NCBI GenBank assembly: GCA_900554835.1
Contig: USJD01000063.1
Span: 1-17,830, forward strand
Direction of reading: 5' to 3'
Length of the DNA stretch: 17,830 bases
Origin: an uncultured Prevotella sp.
GTDB lineage: Bacteria > Bacteroidota > Bacteroidia > Bacteroidales > Bacteroidaceae
Below are positions 8,053 through 16,308 of this stretch, in pieces; the first letter of the stretch is position 1, and each line of letters opens with the position of its first letter. The notes under the pieces were generated by a model, which ran no database searches, was not told the origin of the DNA, and was given only the letters and a program-made list of their open reading frames with translations. A program made the translations under genes and the position numbers.

Positions 8053-8114
8053 TTTTCCATTATATTGCACAATATTCTATTTGTATCATGCCAATTACTT
8101 ATAATTTTACAGCA
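8053..8114 (+). promoter_or_regulatory. Putative HTCS-controlled promoter A
   Basis: Three blocks, TTTTCCAT (8053-8060), TGCACAATA (8066-8074) and TAATTTTACAGCA (8102-8114), recur at 10863-10924 with identical gaps of 5 and 27 bases. The last block contains a -7-like TAATTTTA (one base off TAnnTTTG). TTTG at 8080-8083 fits a -33 with an 18-base gap. In this copy the middle block sits in a dyad, ATATTG-CA-CAATAT (8063-8076). The leader to the next gene is about 85 bases. The upstream blocks are the best candidates for the HTCS binding site; that link is inference. Confidence 0.65.
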
Positions 8115-8205
8115 CAAAACAAACATGGTACCACTTGAATCCAAAACATTCGATTGCCTACCTAACAAAAATTCCTTTAACATAAACAATAAAACAACAA
8201 CAATT

Positions 8206-9453
8206 ATGAAAAAGATTTTTACGCTTATTGCATTAGCCGTTATGGCTATCTCCCCTAAGTCAGCTTTCGCTCAAGAGAGCATCACCCAGACTACGTATTG
8301 GAACTTCGACCAGTTCCAGGCTGGTAATGAAGATGTAGCATTTGATACACCTGTTAATTATGGCGGACTGTACATTGTTGGACATACAGCAGAAAAGGCA
8401 GTTACTACAGTAGTAAAAGGCTTAGATGATGTCAAATTGGGAGACCAGACTTATCAGATTAATTATGGTATTAAATTTCCTGGCGCTTATACATCTAAGA
8501 TAGCAACCAAGGCTTCTGAAATTACCAAAGATGCCATTGCCTTCGATGCAGGATGTGCTGGTACACTTTATGTATATGCAGAAGGAACAGATGCAAATCG
8601 TGGCATCATCGTTTACTTCAACGGAGAGGAGAAACAAAAATTTACAAGTACTGCAAAGGGCGAACAGTTCACTGCCTGCGTATCCAACGACCAGGCAGGT
8701 ACCTATTATATCACAACAGTAAAAGCTGCACAAATCTATGCAGTAAAGTTTGTTCCAACAAGCGAAGCCACTTCGAGCAAAAGTATTACTTTGCCTGAGC
8801 AGGGTGTCATCACTTTCTCTGATGTTCATGCTTGGACGGTACCTGCAGGTTTGAAGGCTTACATCGCAGGTGCTCAGAAAACCCAGAAAGATGGAACCAT
8901 CACTTTGTCACTTACTGAGGTTGAGACAATCCCTGCATGCACAGGTGTGATTCTTGAAGGCATAGGTGGCAAGAGTTACGAGCTGACATCTACCGACTGC
9001 GGTACTGCCATGAAAGAAGACGGTTCTAAATCATTGGTTGATCAGAATTATGCACTCCGCCCAGTTATCTCAGACTATACCTTGGAGAAAACAGAATTAG
9101 ATTATACTGGCGATAAAAATACAGACAGTAAAATCTTCCACAACTATATTCTTGGCGTAAAGGATAGTAAGACTGTATTTGTTCCAACAGAAGCAGGCGA
9201 CCTTTCTGCCGGCAAGGCATATTATAGAATCCGCCGCGACCAAGATAAGCTTGCCAAATCTATCAAGGAGAGCCCAGATGCTGCAAAGGTTATTTTCTTC
9301 AACCCAGGTAATGGTAATACAACGGGCATCAATGGTATTGAGAACGAAGCTAAGAAGAATGATGGCATCATGTTCAACTTGGCAGGTCAGAAGGTTCAGA
9401 AGTCATACAAGGGTATGGTTATCATGAACGGCAAGAAGTTCATCAACAAATAA
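8206..9453 (+). CDS. Secreted multi-domain protein of unknown function, Prevotella-type C-terminal tail
   Basis: 415 aa from the ATG preceded by ACAATT; upstream in-frame ATGs lie at or before the promoter and are ignored. The signal peptide is MKKIFTLIALAVMAISPKSAFA, cut near residue 22. Residues about 29-184 form a beta-rich domain (starting TYWNFDQFQAG, with IAFDAGCAGTLYVYAEG) resembling accessory, possibly carbohydrate-binding, domains on Bacteroidota pectate lyases; this is from memory. Residues about 193-345 form a module that recurs at the C-terminus of the CE12-type esterase here. The tail (about 373-415) has the GINGIENE...FNLAGQKV...YKGMVIMNGKK pattern seen at the end of many Prevotella exoproteins. 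No catalytic motif is recognised. It is the first gene after promoter A, 8 bases before the PL9 gene, so made together with it. Codons are more AT-rich than in the downstream SusC gene. A glycan-binding helper is the best guess. Confidence 0.75.
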   Translation: MKKIFTLIALAVMAISPKSAFAQESITQTTYWNFDQFQAGNEDVAFDTPVNYGGLYIVGHTAEKAVTTVVKGLDDVKLGDQTYQINYGIKFPGAYTSKIATKASEITKDAIAFDAGCAGTLYVYAEGTDANRGIIVYFNGEEKQKFTSTAKGEQFTACVSNDQAGTYYITTVKAAQIYAVKFVPTSEATSSKSITLPEQGVITFSDVHAWTVPAGLKAYIAGAQKTQKDGTITLSLTEVETIPACTGVILEGIGGKSYELTSTDCGTAMKEDGSKSLVDQNYALRPVISDYTLEKTELDYTGDKNTDSKIFHNYILGVKDSKTVFVPTEAGDLSAGKAYYRIRRDQDKLAKSIKESPDAAKVIFFNPGNGNTTGINGIENEAKKNDGIMFNLAGQKVQKSYKGMVIMNGKKFINK

Positions 9454-9461
9454 CAAGCATC

Positions 9462-10853
9462 ATGAGAAGATTCATTTGCATACTATCTATCCTGACACAA
9501 GCTATGGCACTCAGTGCCAAGAACTATTATGTGTCACCACAAGGCAAAGACAAGAATAATGGTTTAAGTAAGTCAAAAGCCTTTGCCTCCTTAGCCCAGG
9601 CTCAAGCCCTTGTAGCTCCAGGAGATACCGTTTTTATCATGCCAGGAACCTACAAGGTAAAGCAGAAAGACCTGATGGCTCCCACCTATCAAAAGGTATA
9701 TGCCGTAGCCTTCCTGCTCGATAAGAGCGGAACAGCCCAGAAGCGCATCAGCTACATCGGCATGACGGATGCCCAAGGCAAACGCCCTGTGTTCGATTTC
9801 TCGGAGGTAAAACCGGATGCCCGCATCACCGGATTCCTGCTGACAGGCAACTATCTCAACATCAAGAACATTGAGAGCATCGGTATTCAGGTAACACAAC
9901 CCCATCATACCCAAAGCGAAAACTTCAGAATATTCAATGCTTCTCATAATAAACTGGAGAACGTCTCTGCTCACAACGGCATGGGAATCGGATTCTATCT
10001 CATCAAAAAATGCGCCCACAACTACTTCATCAATTGCGATGCCTACAACAACTTCGATACTGTTTCGGAAAATGGAAAAGGCGGCAATAGCGACGGGTTC
10101 GGATGCCACCCGGGAACACTCGACAGCGAAGAGAATATATTCATCGGTTGCAGAGCCTGGTATAACAGCGATGACGGTTACGACCTCATCAATGCACAAG
10201 CTCCAGTGAAATTTCTCTATAGCATTGCCTACAAGAACGGATATGCCAGCATCAATGGTGAAGACAAGAAGATAGCAGATGGAAACGGATTCAAATGCGG
10301 TGGCTATGGCATGGGGAAAGTGGCAAGAACGAAGTTTGAAAAAGCTCCGATGCATGTTGCCGAAAACTGTATCTCGGCAGCCAACCGTGCCAATGGGTTC
10401 TATGCCAACCACCATCTGGGAGGTCTGCACTTCATCCATTGCTCGGCCTATAAGAACGGCGGTGCCAACTATAATATGACCAACAGAAAGGACAGAACAG
10501 AAACGGGCAACAGCAATGTAAACGGCTATGGTCACATCATAGAAAACTGCCTCTCATACGGTTCGGATGCCATCAAGAGCAACAAGCATCTGAGGATGGT
10601 TGACGGAAACAGGAAGGACTGCACCATACAGAACAACTCCTTCAACTGGAATGAAGCCACCCAGAAGTGGGACAACGACAAGAAACTGACAAAAAGCAGC
10701 TTCAAGAGTCTGGATGCCCAAGAACTTCTGGCAGAACGAGACAGTCAAGGCATGCTGCCATCCTTCCAATTCCTTGAACCAACCCAGCCGATTGAGTACG
10801 GATACAACTTTGCTGATTACCAACGCCTGGTAAATGAATACAGAAACAAATAA
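9462..10853 (+). CDS. Polysaccharide lyase family 9 (pectate or rhamnogalacturonan lyase)
   Basis: 463 aa with a signal peptide (MRRFICILSILTQAMALSA) and a right-handed parallel beta-helix. The N-terminus NYYVSPQGKDKNNGLS, then APGDTVFIMPGTY, is typical of the fold. Motifs: NSDGFG (D211), WYNSDDGYDL (D237, D238, D241) and GNGFKCGG (K278). They match in order and nearly in spacing the calcium-binding aspartates (209, 233, 234, 237) and the catalytic lysine (273) recalled for Dickeya Pel9A, so the active site appears intact. PL9 enzymes cleave polygalacturonate or, in some Bacteroides members, the rhamnogalacturonan-I backbone by beta-elimination. The adjacent rhamnogalacturonan acetylesterase-like gene favours rhamnogalacturonan-I, as inference. 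It follows the preceding gene by 8 bases, and no terminator is seen before the next promoter, so readthrough is possible. Confidence 0.92.
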   Translation: MRRFICILSILTQAMALSAKNYYVSPQGKDKNNGLSKSKAFASLAQAQALVAPGDTVFIMPGTYKVKQKDLMAPTYQKVYAVAFLLDKSGTAQKRISYIGMTDAQGKRPVFDFSEVKPDARITGFLLTGNYLNIKNIESIGIQVTQPHHTQSENFRIFNASHNKLENVSAHNGMGIGFYLIKKCAHNYFINCDAYNNFDTVSENGKGGNSDGFGCHPGTLDSEENIFIGCRAWYNSDDGYDLINAQAPVKFLYSIAYKNGYASINGEDKKIADGNGFKCGGYGMGKVARTKFEKAPMHVAENCISAANRANGFYANHHLGGLHFIHCSAYKNGGANYNMTNRKDRTETGNSNVNGYGHIIENCLSYGSDAIKSNKHLRMVDGNRKDCTIQNNSFNWNEATQKWDNDKKLTKSSFKSLDAQELLAERDSQGMLPSFQFLEPTQPIEYGYNFADYQRLVNEYRNK

Positions 10854-10862
10854 AAAATATAA

Positions 10863-10924
10863 TTTTCCATCAATATGCACAATAATACAAAGTATATTGA
10901 CGGGAATGTCTTAATTTTACAGCA
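10863..10924 (+). promoter_or_regulatory. Putative HTCS-controlled promoter B
   Basis: Same three blocks and the same gaps as promoter A: TTTTCCAT (10863-10870), TGCACAATA (10876-10884), TAATTTTACAGCA (10912-10924). The spacers differ, so the match is not a simple recent duplication. No TTTG -33 is seen at the place it has in A, as would suit an activator-dependent promoter. The leader is about 50 bases and, as in A, ends AACAATTATGA at the start codon. Confidence 0.65.
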
Positions 10925-10977
10925 GAAACAACCCTACAGACAATCACTGATTTCAAACTTACAAAAAAATAACAATT

Positions 10978-12270
10978 ATGACTGTAAAAAGTAACATGAA
11001 AAGAATATTCATCATGGCATTATCCCTATTGACCCTGGTGCTGAATGCAAATGCAAAGATTCACACCATAGGTGATTCCACCATGGCTGACTATGATCAG
11101 AGCGAACCAGACCAGAAAGGAATGTATGGATGGGGACAAGTGTTTGGCGATTATTTCACCAACGGCATGACAGTGAAAAACTGGGGCGACCGTGGTGAGA
11201 GTGCCCGCAGTTTCTATCGCAAGTTTTGGCCTAAGGTCAAAACAGAAATCAAAAAAGGGGACTATGTCCTCATTCAATTCGGCCATAACGACCAGAAATC
11301 AGTAGCGACTGATGTTTATCGCGAATATTTAAGTAGGTTTATATGTGAGACGCGTGAGCTTGGTGCCACTCCTATCCTTGTGACATCCATTTGCCGCAAG
11401 CTCTTCGAGGGCACCAAGATATCACGCATCGGACGTATAGACAACGGCAAGGCAAAGGGTGTAGATGAGAACGACCACACCTATGATTATCCTTTTCACA
11501 TGAAGAAGGTGGCCGATTCCCTGAAGGTGGAATGCCTCAACCTCACAGCAGCCTGCAAGGAATATATGGAATCCTGGGGACCAGAAGGCTGCAAGCAGTT
11601 CTTCCCTGCCGGCGGTTCTACCCACACCAATGAACTCGGCGCAAGAGTCAACGCCCAACTGGTAGCACAGTTGATGTATCAATCCAACATCTTGAAAAAA
11701 TACATCGCCATCAACAAAATCAATCTTCCTAAGAATAATGGAAAGATTGTTGTGGCTGCCAGCACCAAAAACGAGTCTGATTCTGACGAAGAAGACTGGA
11801 ACTACTATATGGTAAAGACGGGAGCCGATGGTTATGCCGTATTCGGCAATCTTTCTGGCGAAAACCTCGCCGTCCCTGAGGGTCTGATAGCCTACGGCGT
11901 GATTCAAGGTACAGAGAGCAACCTGGCGAAACTCGTAAAGGTGGGCAACGTGATACCAGCCAACGTGGGTATCATCGTAAGAGGCAAGCCCAACACAGAA
12001 TATTCGCTTACAGCCACCACAGAAGCTCCGATGTTCAAGCGTCAAAAGCAGAACCTGCTCAGGGTGAGCGAAAAGACAGGAGTCATCAAAGCCAAGGAGA
12101 AAGGCGGCTACAACTATCTCTTTACAAGCGAGAAGAAGAAAATCACCTTTATCCCTGCCGACGGAAAGACTTCTCTGCGCATCAAGCGAGCTTATCTGGT
12201 GAGTCCAAACAAACAGGAAAGCATCACCATCGAGCGCAGACAGAACAACGGCAACACAACAGCCAAATAG
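10978..12270 (+). CDS. CE12-type SGNH esterase (rhamnogalacturonan acetylesterase-like) with C-terminal module
   Basis: 430 aa; a second in-frame ATG (10996, MKRIFIMALSLL) could also be the start. The leader ends AACAATT before the first ATG, as at 8206, so that one is kept. A signal peptide ends near residue 26. SGNH blocks: IGDSTM with nucleophile S34, NWGDRGES with G73, FGHND with N104, and THTNELGA with H216. This order with GDST fits CE12, which removes acetyl groups from rhamnogalacturonan. The residue three before the histidine, normally the triad aspartate, is G213. CE12 enzymes are about 230-260 aa; here residues about 270-410 add a module also found in the protein at 8206-9453. The rest of the operon follows: LRR lipoprotein, SusC, SusD. 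Activity is likely but the triad needs checking. A reader could also call it a GDSL-family esterase. Confidence 0.88.
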   Translation: MTVKSNMKRIFIMALSLLTLVLNANAKIHTIGDSTMADYDQSEPDQKGMYGWGQVFGDYFTNGMTVKNWGDRGESARSFYRKFWPKVKTEIKKGDYVLIQFGHNDQKSVATDVYREYLSRFICETRELGATPILVTSICRKLFEGTKISRIGRIDNGKAKGVDENDHTYDYPFHMKKVADSLKVECLNLTAACKEYMESWGPEGCKQFFPAGGSTHTNELGARVNAQLVAQLMYQSNILKKYIAINKINLPKNNGKIVVAASTKNESDSDEEDWNYYMVKTGADGYAVFGNLSGENLAVPEGLIAYGVIQGTESNLAKLVKVGNVIPANVGIIVRGKPNTEYSLTATTEAPMFKRQKQNLLRVSEKTGVIKAKEKGGYNYLFTSEKKKITFIPADGKTSLRIKRAYLVSPNKQESITIERRQNNGNTTAK

Positions 12271-12318
12271 AAAGAGAATAAAATCATTTCACGTGTCACA
12301 TATATAATACTCAGAACT

Positions 12319-13161
12319 ATGAACAAAAAAACTTTCATGATTCAAGCTATCCTTGCCGCTTGCTGCATCATTACATCCTGCAGCAGCGACACGGTGGATG
12401 GCAACAAAGAATATTTTACTCGTGGGCAAATAGCCTATACACAGGAAGATGAAAGCAAGATTTTCTTCTTCGACAACGAGGATGGCACTGCCATGGTTAC
12501 CTACAACCGTAAATATCCCATCCAGCTCAACGACAACAACCAGGCAAAACTGACCACCTACGTAGGATCAGTAACCATCCCTGAGACTTTCACCGTGGAT
12601 GGAAAGACTTACCGGGTAACCAGCGTAGATGAGATGGCTTTCGCCAACAACACTACGCTCACCAAGCTCACCCTTCCTGAAACCATTACCACCTTCGGAC
12701 AGGGTGCATTCGCCAACTGTTCGGCGATGACAGCAGTCAACATCCCTGCTGCCATCCAAGAAATTCCAAGCGCCTGCTTCGCCCAATGCAAGAAGATGGC
12801 TGCCTTCACTCTGCCAGAGCAGGTGAAGACCATCGGCAACCTGGCATTCGCCAACTGCGCCAAGGCAAGCAAGATAGAGCTCAACGAGGGCATCACCACC
12901 ATCGGCGAACGTGCCTTCCTGGGTTGCTCTGCCGTCAAGGAAATTACCTTGCCAAGCACCGTCAGCAAAATGGGTGGCAACGCATTCTACAGAGCCAGCA
13001 AACTGACCAAGGTTCATGTCAAGGCAACAACCCCTCCGGCATTGCAAGATTCCCTGGGCGATTATATCTCGAAGGCTACACTCTATGTGCCTACAGGCAG
13101 CAAGAGTGCATACGAAGCCGACAAACTCTGGAACAAGTTTAAAACAATAGAAGAAGAATAA
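12319..13161 (+). CDS. BspA-type leucine-rich-repeat lipoprotein
   Basis: 280 aa. The leader peptide MNKKTFMIQAILAACCIITS precedes C21 (ITSC lipobox); C15 in LAAC is an alternative. CSSD after the cleavage site suits outer-membrane, possibly surface, sorting in Bacteroidota. After a linker and a beta region (30-100) come LRR_5/BspA repeats with exact 23-residue spacing: the AF/CF pairs fall at residues 107, 130, 153, 176, 199 and 222, each followed by a 'L.LP..I..IG' strand. The C-terminus (LYVPTGSKSAYEADKLWNKF) is the usual cap of this family. BspA-like repeats bind proteins or glycans at the surface; no enzymatic motif is seen. It lies 48 bases after the esterase gene and 3 bases before the SusC gene, so it is in the operon. 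A surface glycan-binding role like SusE/F is inference from position. Confidence 0.85.
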   Translation: MNKKTFMIQAILAACCIITSCSSDTVDGNKEYFTRGQIAYTQEDESKIFFFDNEDGTAMVTYNRKYPIQLNDNNQAKLTTYVGSVTIPETFTVDGKTYRVTSVDEMAFANNTTLTKLTLPETITTFGQGAFANCSAMTAVNIPAAIQEIPSACFAQCKKMAAFTLPEQVKTIGNLAFANCAKASKIELNEGITTIGERAFLGCSAVKEITLPSTVSKMGGNAFYRASKLTKVHVKATTPPALQDSLGDYISKATLYVPTGSKSAYEADKLWNKFKTIEEE

Positions 13162-13164
13162 GTC

Positions 13165-16100
13165 ATGAAACATATATTATTCACCCTACTCTTAGCCTCA
13201 GCCAGCATCTCTGGCATGGCTCAAAACACAAAGACCATTCATGGTGTCATCACCGATGGAAACGGCGACCCAGTGATTGGCGCCACCATCAAGGTGGGCA
13301 AACAGGGCACCGTTACCGATATGGATGGCAAATATACCCTGTCGGTTCCTAATGGCACTCACCAGGTGGAAGTTTCCTACATCGGAATGAAGACCAGAAA
13401 GGTCAACATCAAGGGCGACCAGGCAAGTGCCACCCTGCAGGAAGACTCCAAGATGATGGACGAAGTAGTGGTCATCGGTTATGGTTCCGTGAAGAAAGGC
13501 GATGTAACCAACGCCGTAGCCAAGGTGAAGGGCGACCAGCTGAAAGACCGCCCTGTGAGCAATGTGGCAAGCGCCCTGCAAGGAGAGTTGGCAGGTGTTG
13601 AAATCCGTACCACCAGCGGTGCACCGGGCAGTGGCGTTCAGATTAACGTGCGTGGTGCTACCTCTATCAACGAAAGCGGAAATTCAAACCCTCTCTTCGT
13701 GGTAGATGGTGTTCCTATGGACGACGACTTCGACCTCGTAAACCTCAACCCTCAGGACATCGAGAGCATCGAAGTATTGAAGGATGCCTCTTCCAGCGCT
13801 ATCTACGGAAGTCGCGGTGCCAACGGTGTGGTTATCATCACATCCAGAAAAGGTAATGACGACGGCAAGGTGAGAGTTAACTTCAGTGCCGATTATTCCC
13901 TGAGCGCTCCAGAGCGATATATGGACATCATGAGCCCTACAGAATGGATAGAATGGAGAAAGAAGGCAAACAATGTGCGCTACGTTAACCAATATGGATT
14001 GAAGGGCGCAAAGGAGACTGATACTTACGCTGAGCGCATCGCCATCATCGGCAGTGTGAGCGGAAACTATGTGAACGACCCTCGTTGGGACATGCCGAAC
14101 TATGGCGGTCTGTCACTCATCGACTGGCAAAAGGAAATCTTCCAGACAGCTCTTGCGCAGAACTACAATCTCTCTGTTTCATCAGGCAACAAGAACAGCA
14201 ACTTCCGCGCTTCTCTGGGCTATGTCAACCAGGAAGGTATCGTTATCAAGACCGGATTCGAGCGCATCAATCTCAAGATGAGCGCCCAGACCACCATCAA
14301 GGACAAGCTGACCTTAGGCTTCGACCTGGCACCACAGTTCACCGTTACCAAAGGTGGCAATGTGGACGGTAAGGACAATACCGCCCAGCAGGCTCTGACC
14401 CTGGCTCCTGTAGCAGAATCCGAAGCCGGACTTTATACCAGTGCCCAGCCATACACCCGCTATCTGTGGGCAGGAAGCACCGTGAGCCCTATCGCCAACA
14501 TGGAGTATTCCGGCTATCGCGACGAGAAGATCCGACTCAATGCATCAGCCTTCGCCCGCTATCAGATTCTTCCAGAACTGACTGCCGAGGTTTTGGGAAG
14601 CTGGTTGTTCGTCAACAGCGAGCGCCATCGCTTTACCCCAAGCAGCCTCAACAGATATTGGGCTTCTTATCCTGAAGGATATTACAGCAACGGAAGCTGG
14701 ACGGGCAGCCGCAGCCATAAATATCTGGGCCAGGCAACAGCCACCTATAACAAGGATTTCGGCAAGCACCACCTCAACGTGGTGGGCGGATGGTCTGTAG
14801 AGATGACCAAGGACGGAAGTTCATTCACCATCGGTGCCACACAATATCCAAACAACTCCCTGAATGGCGGTTTCTCGGATATGACCACCGTTACCCTGAA
14901 GAATGTATCTGCCGTTTACAATACAGAAGACCGCCTGGTATCTTACTTCGGTCGTGCAGAATATGGCTTCGACAGCCGCTATCTGCTCAACGCCAGCATC
15001 CGTAGAGATGGCAGCAGCCGCTTCGGAAAGAACAAGAAATGGGGCACATTCCCTGCCGTTTCAGGTGCATGGAGAGCCAGCAACGAGAAATTCTGGAAGA
15101 ACAGCTGGCTCGTAAACCAAGCCAAGCTTCGCATAAGCTATGGTGTGAACGGTTCTAACGCTATCCCTAACAATTCGGCTTATGGCGTACTGAGCAACAG
15201 CAACTATAGTCAGGACGGAAAGCTGACCACAGGTTTCATTCCGGGTAGCACCGCCAATGATGATCTGGGATGGCAGAAGACGGATTCCTGGAATGCAGGT
15301 ATCGACCTCGGTCTCTTCAACAACCGCATCTCCCTGGCCGTGGATTACTATATGAAGAATATCCGTGATATGCTCTATCAGATTACCCTGCCTGCCGATA
15401 TGGGTTACACCCGCGGATACACCAATGTGGGAAACATCCGCAACACCGGTATAGAGTTGGAACTGAAGACCGAGAACCTGACGGGCAGATTGCGTTGGAC
15501 CACCAACTTCCAGTTCTCCTGGAACAAGAACAAGGTGATAGACCTGGGTGCCAACTCTACCATCTTCACGGGCTATGACAACTCAACCCAGGTAATCGAG
15601 GTGGGTCGCCCTGCGGGTGAATACTATCTCTACGATGCCGTGGGCGTTTACGAGACAGCCGAGGATTTGAAGAAATACCCTACTCAGACCGGTTCGGTGG
15701 TAGGATCTGTGAGATACCGCGATGTAAGCGGTCCAGATGGTGTGCCAGACGGCAAGATTACCGAGGCCGACCGTGTTCACATGGGTCATCCGCAGCCATC
15801 GTGCACCTATGGTATGACCAACACCTTCAAGTATAAGAATTGGACAGCTTCCTTCCTTATCACCGCACAGACTGGCGGTAAGATTTATGGAGCTTTAGGC
15901 CGTGCCTTCGACCGCCAGGGTATGGGAACATCGGTGAATGTATTGAGAAAATGGAAGAACATGTGGTTCTCAGAGAGCGATCCGGGCGATGGCCATACAC
16001 CATGTGCATGGGTATCGGGTATCAACGAGGAGTATGACAACCGCTGGCTCTACAGCAGCGACTTCATCAAGTTGAAGAACATCACCCTGTCTTACAACTG

Positions 16101-16293
16101 GCGCATGCCTAAGAAGGCATTCATCAGCAACGTGCGCCTCAGTGCCAGCGTAGAGAATGTGTTCATGATTGATTCATACGATGGTGGATTTTCACCAGAG
16201 AGCAACAACTCATCGAGCCGCATCTCAAGCTACGACTACGGAGCATATCCAATGGCAAGAACATTCAATTTTGGTGTAAACATTCAATTCTAA
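13165..16293 (+). CDS. susC: SusC/RagA-family TonB-dependent outer-membrane transporter
   Basis: 1042 aa. The signal peptide MKHILFTLLLASASISGMA precedes a carboxypeptidase-D-regulatory-like domain (about 25-97: IHGVITDGNGDPVIGATIKV...VSYIGM). The TonB-box-like DEVVVIGYG (99-107) leads into the plug domain (about 110-235) with LQGELAGVEI, NVRGATSIN, PLFVVDGVP and SAIYGSRGANGVVIITSRKG. The rest is the 22-strand barrel, ending FNFGVNIQF with the terminal aromatic. Length is usual. Such proteins import large oligosaccharides together with the SusD lid, driven by TonB-ExbBD. There is no N-terminal anti-sigma-interaction extension, consistent with HTCS rather than ECF control. Stop to SusD start is 15 bases. 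The symbol is a family label; the exact substrate is inferred from neighbouring pectinases. Confidence 0.96.
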   Translation: MKHILFTLLLASASISGMAQNTKTIHGVITDGNGDPVIGATIKVGKQGTVTDMDGKYTLSVPNGTHQVEVSYIGMKTRKVNIKGDQASATLQEDSKMMDEVVVIGYGSVKKGDVTNAVAKVKGDQLKDRPVSNVASALQGELAGVEIRTTSGAPGSGVQINVRGATSINESGNSNPLFVVDGVPMDDDFDLVNLNPQDIESIEVLKDASSSAIYGSRGANGVVIITSRKGNDDGKVRVNFSADYSLSAPERYMDIMSPTEWIEWRKKANNVRYVNQYGLKGAKETDTYAERIAIIGSVSGNYVNDPRWDMPNYGGLSLIDWQKEIFQTALAQNYNLSVSSGNKNSNFRASLGYVNQEGIVIKTGFERINLKMSAQTTIKDKLTLGFDLAPQFTVTKGGNVDGKDNTAQQALTLAPVAESEAGLYTSAQPYTRYLWAGSTVSPIANMEYSGYRDEKIRLNASAFARYQILPELTAEVLGSWLFVNSERHRFTPSSLNRYWASYPEGYYSNGSWTGSRSHKYLGQATATYNKDFGKHHLNVVGGWSVEMTKDGSSFTIGATQYPNNSLNGGFSDMTTVTLKNVSAVYNTEDRLVSYFGRAEYGFDSRYLLNASIRRDGSSRFGKNKKWGTFPAVSGAWRASNEKFWKNSWLVNQAKLRISYGVNGSNAIPNNSAYGVLSNSNYSQDGKLTTGFIPGSTANDDLGWQKTDSWNAGIDLGLFNNRISLAVDYYMKNIRDMLYQITLPADMGYTRGYTNVGNIRNTGIELELKTENLTGRLRWTTNFQFSWNKNKVIDLGANSTIFTGYDNSTQVIEVGRPAGEYYLYDAVGVYETAEDLKKYPTQTGSVVGSVRYRDVSGPDGVPDGKITEADRVHMGHPQPSCTYGMTNTFKYKNWTASFLITAQTGGKIYGALGRAFDRQGMGTSVNVLRKWKNMWFSESDPGDGHTPCAWVSGINEEYDNRWLYSSDFIKLKNITLSYNWRMPKKAFISNVRLSASVENVFMIDSYDGGFSPESNNSSSRISSYDYGAYPMARTFNFGVNIQF

Positions 16294-16308
16294 ACAAGCA
16301 AAACGATT

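Noticed and set aside
8014..8205. N-terminal extension of the unknown secreted protein to upstream ATGs
   Set aside because: The first ATGs lie in or before promoter A, and the later start gives a textbook signal peptide with an ACAATT leader like that of the esterase gene.
9591..10535. Minus-strand open frame of 314 codons within the PL9 gene
   Set aside because: Antisense to a gene with conserved catalytic residues; hydrophobic composition is a by-product of the reverse frame.
12620..13020. 69-base periodicity that might suggest a DNA repeat array
   Set aside because: It is explained by the 23-residue LRR repeats of the encoded protein; the DNA units are diverged.
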